Shown: positions 1 to 8,500, counted from the stretch's first letter. The stretch is DNA of 10,311 nt from Larix sibirica (GCA_004151065.3 NWUY0300045759.1:5470-15780); one strand, 5' to 3'. Made by a program: numbers and translations. The notes: generated from the sequence alone by a model not told the origin.

Positions 1-606
1 GAACCAGCTCGGGGGTGATCCGATTAAGAACCAGGAACGATTCTGGGTCAAAGGTTGGGAAGAACGTGGAAGTTTTGAAGTTATTTGGTTATCGTTCTAC
101 AGGTCAACTAGGAGTATTTTTCCATTAATTAGTGTTTGAAGTGTGCACGGAAAAAAGGGAGATCACAACAGTACATTCCAAGTAAGAATTTAATGTTCAT
201 TATATATTATGCTCCCACGGGATCATAGATTGAAATTTATAAGCATGGTAGTTCTTTATTAAACTATAATCTCTCTCTCTTTTCAGAATTCATGGTTGTT
301 ATTAATTTCTGCATGAGCAAGGGCATGTAAGCATTGGCTCCCTGGGTTAAACATTAATTAAATCTTAATACTAAAAGTTGTTTTTGCATATCTAATTTTT
401 CTAAAACCATCAAGTATTTTCCACTTCAAGTTCCGATATATCAGGGCTAGCAAAGCTAGCTTGTACTAGATCTCCACCATTTAAATGCTTTGTTATCTTA
501 AATTAAAACAAGATCTCATTTAAAATTTTCAACCCGAAGTCTCGCGGGACCCTAAATCTCTTTAGAACGTTTAAAACACTGTATGAAAACAGGCAAGGGT
601 TTTATA
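1..606. other. Gene-poor unique sequence at left edge
   Basis: No recognisable gene. A 45-codon frame on the + strand is open from base 2 to a TGA at 137-139. It is rich in W, F and charged residues but matches no family I recognise, and another frame is open almost as far, so it is weak. A GTAAG donor-like site at 182 and a pyrimidine tract ending in CAG at 271-286 could bound a 105-base intron, but no frame reads through the upstream side to the donor. The segment also has GCTAGC twice, three bases apart (446-460), giving a small palindrome. It could be the edge of an old retroelement or the untranslated end of a gene outside the window; I cannot choose between these. Confidence 0.3.
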
Positions 607-668
607 AAATCATATTCGTATGATTTCCTTTAAACGCTACCCTAGCTCTCTTTAGGGTTTAAAAACAT
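549..668. repeat. Diverged direct repeat, 90 bp apart
   Basis: A ~30-base block beginning ACCCTA at 549-579 recurs at 639-668, beginning with the same six bases, then a near-match (CTCTTTAG followed by a T- and A-rich end). The second copy contains TTAGGGTTT (652-660), the reverse complement of the plant telo-box AAACCCTAA. The hairpin at 607-626 lies between the two copies. This may be a local duplication; no function is evident. Confidence 0.4.
607..626. other. Perfect 8-bp hairpin with TTCG loop
   Basis: AAATCATA (607-614) and TATGATTT (619-626) are exact reverse complements flanking a four-base TTCG loop. The stem is AT-rich, so stability is moderate, and there is no adjacent T-run or gene that would make it a terminator. 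A second TTCG-loop hairpin lies at 998-1009. Confidence 0.5.
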
Positions 669-916
669 AAATAAATACTTAGGATCATACCCATGCCAAC
701 TAACAATCATAGAACACTTTAAAACTAAAATTTAAATTTACCCTAAGTCCGGTAAACCATGACAGGCGTAAAAGTAATATTGCTTCCTGCTCATAGACAA
801 CCAATGCATTACTAAAATCAATTAAAGGAACAAAGGTAATAAAAAAAATTACCAATCGAAATTGCATCAACAGAGACCACAAATATTCTTATAACCACAT
901 ACAAATCCAATAGGCA
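669..916. other. AT-rich sequence, nothing recognised
   Basis: AT-rich sequence with short A-runs (for example 839-848). A 60-codon minus-strand frame at 700-882 is hydrophobic and low in complexity and has no family signature; I treat it as chance. No repeats or RNA genes seen. Confidence 0.4.
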
Positions 917-1010
917 GGCTCAGTATTGAATCCCTGAGAGAAATATTTTTCATCCATCCATTGGATTAAGCTGGCTACTCTACCAAACAAGCTCAAGGCA
1001 CTTCGGTGCT
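917..1010 (-). mobile_element. Possible tRNA-derived SINE remnant (A-box and B-box like)
   Basis: Read on the minus strand, 979-996 gives TTGAGCTTGTTTGGTAGA, which resembles the D-arm/A-box of tRNA-derived plant SINEs. About 45 bases downstream, the complement of 917-937 contains GGGATTCAATACT, which resembles a B-box. Order and spacing fit a bipartite Pol III promoter. Against the call: the B-box departs from consensus, no poly-A or poly-T tail or target-site duplication is visible, and no tRNA cloverleaf can be drawn. A perfect GCAC-TTCG-GTGC hairpin (998-1009) sits at the 5' side of the A-box. If real, this is an old, decayed copy. Confidence 0.25.
998..1009 (+). other. C(TTCG)G tetraloop hairpin
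   Basis: GCAC (998-1001), loop TTCG (1002-1005), GTGC (1006-1009). In RNA read from the + strand this is the extra-stable cUUCGg tetraloop with a 4-bp stem. It is short enough to occur by chance, but it is the second TTCG-loop hairpin within 400 bases. Confidence 0.45.
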
Positions 1011-1874
1011 CGGGTCTAGATTAATCAAATAAAGTTATGATAGAGTTAGGGTATCACCCAGACCTCTGCGAATATAATTAAACCAAATAAAAGATTTCCA
1101 AAAGAATTGTTAAACCATACAGAACCATCGTTGGCTTTTGACACGAAGAACACGATTAACATTTAAGCATAAACCTCATCAAACATCTTATACACAATCT
1201 TAAACATAGGAATCGTAGATCTTAGGATTTATACATGGGTTCCCTACCACTACGCTCAGTGTTGGCTAAAAGCCACGCTACCCTTAATCATTTTATGAGC
1301 TGACATAATTAAAAGGTTAACCTTACAAATCATAAACTATTTAATTAAAGAACCCCTGCATAAAGAAACACCCCAGTGTCAAATACAAAAGCACCTACAG
1401 GATTTGGGACACACTCTCTGCGTTGAACATGCATTCTACTCTAGAATTTTTAAAGGAACCAATATTTAATTATTTGAACAGTCAGCACAAAGATTCCTAC
1501 AATCAAGATTCTCATTCAAATCTTAAATAGGTCCTAGCCTAGAACTTTCATTATGAAACTAAAACAATAAACAACAAAGTCTTCATAAACATTAATTGCA
1601 TGCGGACAATATTCAAAAGATAGGAACTCGCTGGAGTTCAAAACCACATCAACAACAGAACAACTAGCATGGAAGAATTTTCATTTAAACGTTAAATCCA
1701 TAATACCAAACTTTTCATTAATTTGACATTGAGATGAGACATAGATACATCATTTCAAACACTAAACATAAAACTGAATTTTTTATAAATAAGTCTTCAA
1801 AGGTCAAAATGTGTCCTACAAGATTGTTGAAACGAGTACATCCATAAATTTGCATTTTAAAACACAGTCCCCCT
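1011..1874. other. Gene-poor AT-rich sequence left of the duplication
   Basis: No open frame of interest on either strand, and no tandem repeats or RNA genes recognised. The motif CGCTCAGT at 1253-1260 recurs in copy A of the duplication (2162-2169), each time just after a purine-rich or pyrimidine-rich patch containing GGTTCCC or GGGAAACC. This may reflect distantly related retroelement end sequence. The segment ends where sequence shared with copy B begins (about 1875). I see no target-site duplication or terminal motif at that boundary. Confidence 0.3.
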
Positions 1875-3349
1875 TCCATTATAAAAATAGAGATAAAATT
1901 TTATATAATTAGTAATCACATCAACGAATCTAGAGCCGAGAATCACACTGTCTAGGAAGCCAAACACAAGCATCCTCTGTCCAATGCCTTCACAGGCTTA
2001 TACCATTAACTTACACATTTTACTGGGCAAGTTTCCCATACAACAAGTCTACCCACAAAATACCAAGTAAACTGAGCATGCCAAAATTTACAAACAGAGT
2101 ATGAACATGCATTATTAAACCTCGAAGGTTAACCACTTCCCCAAACACACAGTAGGGAAACCGCTCAGTAAATAACCCAGAACATACATTGATTCACATG
2201 AAGAGAGGAAGGGTTGCAATGGACGTGGGATTACCGGGGACATTCGTTCCATTGAACCCCTATGCCCTAGCACCTCACCCATGTTGAGTTCGGAACTTCC
2301 ATTGCTAAGCCCCTGTCAAAAGAACATAACCAGGGTGTTAGCGTAATAAGTTAATGAGCAGAATAAAACCAAGTGAAAGAGAAATGTCACACAAACAACA
2401 ATTTGGGAAATGAAAAGGGTTACAGAGTTTACCTTAAACCATCCCTTCGTCCTCGATGCCATCCTGTCGTTAGGGTGAACGCAGAACATGAGCAACGCTC
2501 TGTTCAAGCCCAAGCTCCCAATAGTCATGAAACCTCGAGAGCTCTACTCTCCCTCCACAAAAATGAACGAAGACCAAACTGAATGCTGAGCAAAGGATTT
2601 TACTTACCCTCCAGCTTGGTTGGGTTTCCATGTGGCCATCACATGGGCTGCATTAAATGCCAGCTACCTCCACTACTAACACAATTCTTACCAACTCTCT
2701 ATATTAGGTGAGTTGCATTGCTTTACCAATTGTGATTCTCATTGCATTACCTTATCCTAGGTTAACCCCTCACTTGCTAAGGTTCTTTCATGTTCTAATT
2801 CAAACTTAAGTGCTAGCTTAGGAGCACCCTGGGGAGCCTGAAAAATAAAAGTATAAGATATGTTTTAGAAAATATCTAAGTAGGCCCACGACCATCATCC
2901 CTATTCTCCACCATTTAGTTTTATAATATTTACAAGATGCATCTAAGTAAAAATTTTAGACACTTAAAATTACACAGACAAAGTTTGGAAATAGAGCATA
3001 CATTCGACTAGTTAAACAAACATTTTAAAACTATAAACTTTGGCACAATATAGAGCGATAAGATCATATTTAAACAACCATAATGGATCCATTATCATCA
3101 AAACTAATCAAAGCATAATAGAATGATAACCACCAGCATAAGATTTTCAAGTCTTTACCATACACTTTAGACCATCAGAATATCGTAACTAAGATTACAT
3201 TTTCCATACAAATTTTAAATAAAAGATCTTCCAACGAGATAACTATATCTCTCTCAACAATAATAAACAGTGCTGAAGTTAATTTTACATAAAATTTAGA
3301 TCCAAATGAGGATAATACCCCACATTTATTTTTATTTTTTATTTTTTGT
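1875..3349 (-). other. Diverged half of copy A; possible transcribed element on minus strand
   Basis: No intact protein can be read. On the minus strand a strong donor-like GTAAGT (complement of 2602-2607), a second GTAAAC donor-like site near 2430 and an acceptor-like TTTTGACAG (ending at 2313) line up as a possible 295-base or shorter intron. The same sites persist in copy B (for example 5268-5273) despite ~6% divergence. The short frames here (minus 2316-2528, plus 2373-2582) change length and residues freely between copies, which argues against a conserved protein. An old LTR element or non-coding transcript is possible; no primer-binding site, polypurine tract or enzyme motif was found to prove it. 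Confidence 0.25.
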
Positions 3350-3420
3350 ATTTCAGGGACATTACAATATGAGTACATAAAACTATTGGTTGATCCAAAA
3401 CAAAATAAAAAATAGCTGCA

Positions 3421-4002
3421 AGAATGGAGAGAGAATAAGGAGCTTTCAAATGAGAGTAAGGTTTCAAGGATTGTTCAGCTAAAGAACGAATCCTTGCATG
3501 GCTTCAAAGAGAAAAAGAGAAGAAAGAAAAAGAGCACCATAAACAACTATCTAGTAAGGAAAAGGCTCAAATAAAGGCACAATAAAGACCACAAGAGGAT
3601 GACAATAGGATGGAGGAGTAGATGATATACAACTTATTCAATCATATTGAAAATAATACAAATTTATTCTAAGTCCCCCAATATCACCTTGTTCTTGTTG
3701 TGCCCCACTTTCTTCATGGTAGTGGGAGGCTTAATCCAATAGATGCTTTTCCAACTCCTCTAGTTAATACAATGACGATGGTGTCAAGTGAAAACTATGA
3801 ATTTTCAATGCCTCCATGGTGGAAAGGAGAAAAATCGCCTCAGGAAAGTGTAGGATTCTCAACCCATTCATCTCATGCATGTGTAGGAAACTCAACCCAA
3901 CTATAGCATGCAAATGTGGGCACTTCAACTTGCTTAGGCGATGAAAATGCAGGGAAACCTACAATAGTGGCTAATCTAAACAGTCATCCTACACATGAGT
4001 GA
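3421..4002 (+). pseudogene. Decayed reading frame of unknown family, copy A
   Basis: One frame (codons starting at 3421, 3424 and so on) has protein-like composition but is broken by stops at 3436, 3451, 3457, 3583, 3619, 3670, 3904 and 4000. Six are TAA or TAG, each one C-to-T change from a glutamine codon; two are TGA, one change from CGA. From 3499 to 3618 the frame is rich in K, E and Q, like a coiled coil or linker. 3673-3903 is open for 77 codons and includes LNPIDAFPTPLVNT and MPPWWKGEKSPQES. Three 11-codon repeats follow. No catalytic motif, zinc knuckle or other family signature is visible. It may be a gag-like or host-gene remnant; I do not recognise it. Copy B carries the same breaks. 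Confidence 0.45.
3850..3948 (+). repeat. 33-bp in-frame repeat (three units), copy A
   Basis: Units start at 3850, 3883 and 3916, each exactly 33 bases (11 codons). Each begins GT-G/A-GG and continues to an ACTCAAC- or TTCAAC-like core. Translated in the pseudogene frame the units begin VGFST, VGNST and VGTST. The second unit holds the in-frame TAG at 3904. The first two units share a 17-base head with two mismatches; the third is more diverged. Period and phase fit an originally coding repeat. Confidence 0.6.
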
Positions 4003-4538
4003 ATTTGTTTGGTGCTTATGTCTAACCACATCCAATGTGGATTTTGATACCTCTACAATGTTTTTTTTTAACTCGGCAATGTTTTGTTGTAATCAAAACC
4101 AGGCCATAAGGGATTTGGTACCATATGTCTCTCAGATCCTAGTCATATCTAAAACTCATGGCTATCTATTCTGATACTATTAATATAAAATAGTGTTTTG
4201 TTACCCTTAAATGGTTATAAAATAGGCAGTGCAACCCACACTACACATTAATTATGGTAATGAAATCATTCAGGTTGCACAATGTCAAGCTTGATGTGTT
4301 TTCCATCTTATAATCATGTTATGTATGTTGGTTATCTAAGAGGTAAGTATCTAACCAAATTTGTTTTCTAGTTTGATTTCAATTTTTGCAATGAATTATC
4401 TAATCATTTATTAGTTTTCAAGTTTACTAATATAAATTCAAAGATACCATAACTTAAGTTTACAATTGAAACTATAATACCAACTCCAACTACAAATACA
4501 ACTACTATTACAATTACATTTTGAAAATTACATAGAAG

Positions 4539-4539
4539 N
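4539..4539. other. Single ambiguous base at the duplication junction
   Basis: The only n in the window. It lies exactly between the end of copy A (4538) and the start of copy B (4540). A lone n at a repeat boundary suggests a contig join or unresolved overlap and not a random base-call failure. Confidence 0.95.
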
Positions 4540-6016
4540 TCCATTATAAAAATAGAGATAAAATTTTATATAAGTAGTAATCACATCAACGAATCTAGAG
4601 CCGAGAATCACACTGTCTAGGAAGCCAAACACAAGCATCCTCTGTCCAACTCCTTCATAGGCTTATACCATTAACTTATACATTTTACTAGGCAAGTTTC
4701 CCATACAACAAGTATGCCCACAAAATACCAAGTAAACTGAGCAAGCCAAAATTTACAAACAGAGTATGAACATGCATTATTAAACCTCGAAGGTTAACCA
4801 CTTCCCCAAACACACAGTAGCGAAACCGCTCAGTAAATAACCTAGAACATACATCGATTCAGATGAAGGGAAGAAGGGTTGCAATGGACGTGGGATTACC
4901 AGGGACATTCGTTCCATTAAACTCCTATGCCCTAGAACTTCACCTATGTTGAGTTCAAAACTTCCATTGCTAAGCCCCTGTCAAAAAAACATAACCAGGA
5001 TGTTAGCATAATAAGTTAATGAGCAGACTAAAACCTAGTGAAAGAGAAATGTCACACAAACAACAGTTTGGGCAATGCAAAGGGTTACAAAGTTTACCTT
5101 AAACCATCTCTTCATCCTCCACGCCATCATGTAGTTAGGGTGAACGTAGAACATGAGCAATGCTCAGGTCGAGCGCAGGCTCCCCATAGTCATGAAAACC
5201 CCAAGAGCTCTACTCTCCCTCCACAAAAAAGAACAAAGACCAAACTGAATGTTGAGCAAAGGGTTTTACTTACCCTCCAGCTTGGCTGGGTTTCCATGTG
5301 GCCATCACATGGGATGCATTAAATGCCAACTACCTCCACTACTAACACAATTCTTACCCACTCTCTAGAGTAGGTGAGTTGCATTGCTTTACCAATTGTG
5401 ATTCTCATTACATTACCTTATCCTAGGTTAACCCCTCACTTGCCAAGGTTCTTTCATGTTCTAATTCAAACTTAAGTGCTAGCTTAGGAGCAACCCGGGG
5501 AGCCTGCAAAATAAAAGTATAAGATATGTTTTAGAAAATATCTAAGTAGGCCCACGACCATCATCCCTATTCTCCACCATTTAGTTTTATAATATTTACA
5601 AGATACATCTAAGTAAAAAATTTAGACACTTAAAATTACACAGACAAAGTTTGGAAATAAAGCATACAATCGACCAGTAAAACAAACATTTTAAAAGTAT
5701 AAACTTTGGCACGATACAGAGTGATAAGATCATATTTAAACAACCACAATGGATCCATTAGCATCAAAACTAATCAAATCATAATAGAATGATAACCACC
5801 AGCATAAGATTTTCAAGTCTTTACCATACACTTTAGACCATCGGAATATCGTAATTAAGATTACATTTTCCATACAAATTTTAAATAAAAGATCTTCCAA
5901 CGAGATAAGTATATCTCTCTCAGCAATAATAAATAGTGCTGAAGTTAATTTTACATAAAATTTAGATCCAAATGACGATAATACCCCACATTTATTTTAT
6001 TTATTTTATTTTTTGG
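4540..6016 (-). other. Diverged half of copy B
   Basis: No intact protein. The candidate minus-strand donor (complement of 5268-5273) and the acceptor-like region near 4979 match those of copy A. A + strand frame of 94 codons at 5038-5322 corresponds to the 69-codon frame at 2373-2582 of copy A, but it runs 25 codons longer because the stop is lost, and many residues differ. That is what drift in non-coding sequence would give. Confidence 0.25.
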
Positions 6017-6087
6017 ATTTCAGGGACATTACAATATGAGTACATAAAACTATTGGTTGATCCAAAACAAAATAAAAAATAGCTGCA

Positions 6088-6669
6088 AGAATGGAGAGAG
6101 AATAAGGAGCTTTCAAATGAGAGTAAGGTTTCAAGGATTGTTCAGCTAAAGAACGAATCCTTGCATGGCTTCAAAGAGAAAAAGAGAAGAAAGAAAAAGA
6201 GCACCATAAACAACTATCTAGTAAGGAAAAGGCTCAAATAAAGGCACAATAAAGACCACAAGAGGATGACAATAGGATGGAGGAGTAGATGATATACAAC
6301 TTATTCAATCATATTGAAAATAATACAAATTTATTCTAAGTCCCCCAATATCACCTTGTTCTTGTTGTGCCCCACTTTCTTCATGGTAGTGGGAGGCTTA
6401 ATCCAATAGATGCTTTTCCAACTCCTCTAGTTAATACAATGACGATGGTGTCAAGTGAAAACTATGAATTTTCAATGCCTCCATGGTGGAAAGGAGAAAA
6501 ATCGCCTCAGGAAAGTGTAGGATTCTCAACCCATTCATCTCATGCATGTGTAGGAAACTCAACCCAACTATAGCATGCAAATGTGGGCACTTCAACTTGC
6601 TTAGGCGATGAAAATGCAGGGAAACCTACAATAGTGGCTAATCTAAACAGTCATCCTACACATGAGTGA
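6088..6669 (+). pseudogene. Decayed reading frame of unknown family, copy B
   Basis: Identical to the broken frame in copy A. Stops fall at 6103, 6118, 6124, 6250, 6286, 6337, 6571 and 6667, all shared, so the decay pre-dates whatever made the two copies identical. The longest open part runs 6340-6570. No family signature was recognised, and the protein-like frame rests on composition and on the CAA/CAG-to-stop pattern. Confidence 0.45.
6517..6615 (+). repeat. 33-bp in-frame repeat (three units), copy B
   Basis: Same three 11-codon units as in copy A (starts 6517, 6550 and 6583), with identical sequence. Confidence 0.6.
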
Positions 6670-7190
6670 ATTTGTTTGGTGCTTATGTCTAACCACATCC
6701 AATGTGGATTTTGATACCTCTACAATGTTTTTTTTTAACTCGGCAATGTTTTGTTGTAATCAAAACCAGGCCATAAGGGATTTGGTACCATATGTCTCTC
6801 AGATCCTAGTCATATCTAAAACTCATGGCTATCTATTCTGATACTATTAATATAAAATAGTGTTTTGTTACCCTTAAATGGTTATAAAATAGGCAGTGCA
6901 ACCCACACTACACATTAATTATGGTAATGAAATCATTCAGGTTGCACAATGTCAAGCTTGATGTGTTTTCCATCTTATAATCATGTTATGTATGTTGGTT
7001 ATCTAAGAGGTAAGTATCTAACCAAATTTGTTTTCTAGTTTGATTTCAATTTTTGCAATGAATTATCTAATCATTTATTAGTTTTCAAGTTTACTAATAT
7101 AAATTCAAAGATACCATAACTTAAGTTTACAATTGAAACTATAATACCAACTCCAACTACAAATACAACTACTATTACAATTACATTTTG

Positions 7191-7474
7191 AAAATTACAT
7201 AGAAGATCAGAATGCATTAGAAGAACTTTTCAATTACCATTACATAATTCATTGCATGGACCAAATTACATAGAAGACGAACATTCCAATTTCCATTACA
7301 TTACATTACCGAATTCATTAGAGGACCAAATTACATAGAATACCAACATTTCAATTACCATTATGTTACATGACAAAATTCATTGCAAGGACAAAATTAC
7401 ATAGAAGACAAGAATACATTACAATGTCATTGGTTTTACCATTCCATTCCATTACATAATTCATTACAATTACC
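7191..7474. repeat. Degenerate ~65-bp minisatellite, about four units
   Basis: Units 7191-7259, 7260-7324, 7325-7390 and 7391-7474 each begin with an AAATTACATAGAA core, pass through a CAATTACCATTACAT-type middle and, in the first three, end in an ATTCATT-G/A core followed by GG. Lengths are 69, 65, 66 and 84 bases, the last enlarged by extra CATTCCATT material. Units differ by many substitutions, so the array is old. The minus-strand 63-codon frame at 7366-7557 is largely a translation of this array and is not a gene. Confidence 0.75.
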
Positions 7475-7719
7475 CAATTACTATAACATTGAAACAATTC
7501 CAATGCAGAAAACCTCGAAAGACATGAATAATAGAAGGGTATAATCCTCCCAACCAAGGGTATGAATACAAGGGTATAATTAAATAAGACCTACCAACCA
7601 TCATTCTAGAATTTTCCTGGACACAAAGACATTCTTATAACCAATCACATTGGTTTGGGCCACCGAAAAGGAGGATGATCAGTCACAAAATAGTCATGAC
7701 CACGGGAAAAAAAATCATG
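7475..7719. other. Gene-poor spacer
   Basis: Nothing recognised. The stretch contains AAGGGTATAAT twice (7536-7546 and 7569-7579), a small local repeat, and AT-rich filler. Confidence 0.35.
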
Positions 7720-7826
7720 AAATCCCACAAAAAATACCCAATAAATCCCATAAACAGATACCAACTATTCGCTTCAAAACCCACAAACAAATCGCAGTTA
7801 TTCACATCAAATCCGACATACAAATC
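7720..7826 (+). repeat. 33-bp tandem repeat (about 2.5-3.5 units)
   Basis: Units 7743-7775 and 7776-7808 are both exactly 33 bases, followed by a partial unit at 7809-7826. A shorter related piece at 7720-7742 shares the AAATCCCA start. In the + strand frame that is open from 7650 to 7832 the units read KSHKQIPTIRF, KTHKQIAVIHI and KSDIQI, so the 11-codon phase is kept. The surrounding frame is only ~60 codons, has no ATG at its start and no family match. I call it a repeat and do not annotate a gene. Confidence 0.55.
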
Positions 7827-8160
7827 CACTAGGGTTAATGAATTCATTGCAATTGGGGAGGGCTATTAAAAAGAGAGCTATTAGGTCATGCTTGTAATGG
7901 TGTACAATAGGGTTTTGGCAGGGTCATTCACTTAGTGTTGTTTTGTCCAGGCCTATTCTAACAGGGGAAGCCCTAATAGCTACAGTGAATTCCACCACCC
8001 AAATTATTACAATCATTGTAGAAAATTGAGTCTAACCTATCACAATACAACTAGGCCCTACTATGGCCAAAAATACACAAACCACGAGTTCAAATTTTTG
8101 TAGTTACAGCAAATGCACAAAGGCAGAAGCCGCATTCCAAAATACAAGAAATATTTTCCA
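7827..8160. other. Gene-poor sequence
   Basis: No gene or repeat array seen. The motif TAGGGTTT occurs at 7909-7916, and CTAGGGTTAATG lies at 7829-7840; these are telo-box-like fragments of unknown meaning. Confidence 0.35.
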
Positions 8161-8301
8161 GCAAAGTCTTTCAAGTCATGGAGAACCTGAATTAAAACCA
8201 TGCATTCAAATTTCAATACAAGCAATTTTAATAATAAGTTAATAATTACAAACAATTTTAACCATGAACCTATAGCAAAGCCTTTCAAGCCATGGAGAAG
8301 A
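8161..8301. repeat. Direct repeat of ~26 bp, 114 bp apart
   Basis: GCAAAGTCTTTCAAGTCATG at 8161-8180 recurs at 8275-8294 with two changes, and both are followed by GAGAA. Downstream of each copy, ACCATGCA also recurs. The spacing is 38 codons, so a hydrophobic minus-strand frame (8061-8336) shows the repeat as two similar LH-x-LK-x-FA segments. That frame has no other support and I regard it as chance. Confidence 0.5.
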
Positions 8302-8500
8302 AGAAAATACATTGAGACCACCATTAAAACAACCATGCAACCAATTTAAACCCATAGATAGGGTAAAAATATTACAAATTTCCAAAAATATTTGAAGTGT
8401 TTAAAAACAAAGAGGATAAGCGAACTCGAAATTGACACAAGAGCACAACAAATTCCATCTAGCAGTCAAGGTGTTGTTGAAAAACAAAGCGGGTCAGCAG
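8302..8500. other. Gene-poor sequence
   Basis: AT-rich on the left, becoming more balanced after about 8400. Two overlapping + strand frames (8392-8577 and 8432-8659) run through it and beyond; neither shows a family signature or repeat conservation. Confidence 0.3.

Larger units (their letters stand above)
1875..4538. repeat. Copy A of a ~2.66 kb direct duplication
   Basis: From TCCATTATAAAAATAG at 1875 onward the sequence matches copy B (4540-7205) base for base, with an offset of 2665 growing to 2667 because of a small indel in a T/A-rich run near 3330-3345. 1875-3349 differs from copy B by roughly 90 substitutions by eye, many of them C/T or G/A. 3350-4538 shows no difference I can find. 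The copy ends abruptly at ACATAGAAG, next to the n at 4539. The content is non-coding or decayed. The best reading is either a tandem segmental duplication or two alternative versions of one locus joined in the assembly. Confidence 0.9.
3350..4538. repeat. 1,189-bp segment identical to 6017-7205 (copy A)
   Basis: Reading the two segments line by line I find no mismatch, including the nine-T run at 4061-4069 and the A-rich stretches. The last difference to the left is T at 3349 versus G at 6016. The segment includes the decayed reading frame at 3421-4002, a consensus-like donor AGGTAAGTAT at 4341-4350 and AT-rich filler, and it ends with the first 18 bases of the minisatellite unit. Confidence 0.9.
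4540..7205. repeat. Copy B of the ~2.66 kb direct duplication
   Basis: Starts with the same TCCATTATAAAAATAG as copy A and runs colinearly. 4540-6016 is the diverged half (about 6% by eye against 1875-3349). 6017-7205 is the identical half. Unlike copy A, it continues without a break into the ~65-bp minisatellite and unique sequence to the right, so this copy carries the natural right flank. Copy A carries a natural left flank (up to 1874). Confidence 0.9.
6017..7205. repeat. 1,189-bp segment identical to 3350-4538 (copy B)
   Basis: Counterpart of the identical segment in copy A, offset 2667. It carries the same decayed frame, the same homopolymer lengths and the same donor-like site (7008-7017). 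Its end runs straight into the minisatellite. Confidence 0.9.

Noticed and set aside
182-286. Intron with GTAAG donor and pyrimidine-tract acceptor
   Set aside because: No reading frame continues from the upstream side to the donor, so no exon supports it.
917-1010. Functional tRNA gene
   Set aside because: No cloverleaf, no acceptor stem and no anticodon loop can be drawn; at most this is a SINE-like remnant.
2373-2582. + strand frames at 2373-2582 and 5038-5322 as a conserved duplicated gene
   Set aside because: The two differ at many residues, the stop has moved by 25 codons, and changes fall at all codon positions. This looks like drift.
1875-7205. A pair of LTRs flanking a retrotransposon
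   Set aside because: The copies are directly adjacent with no internal domain between them. No TG...CA ends, primer-binding site, polypurine tract or target-site duplication was seen, and the uneven divergence does not fit paired LTRs.
7191-7826. CRISPR-like array
   Set aside because: Repeats are degenerate, directly adjacent and without unique spacers.
8061-8336. 91-codon hydrophobic minus-strand frame
   Set aside because: Its only notable feature is a direct repeat spaced by 114 bases, and its hydrophobicity follows from A-rich sequence on the opposite strand. No family signature.
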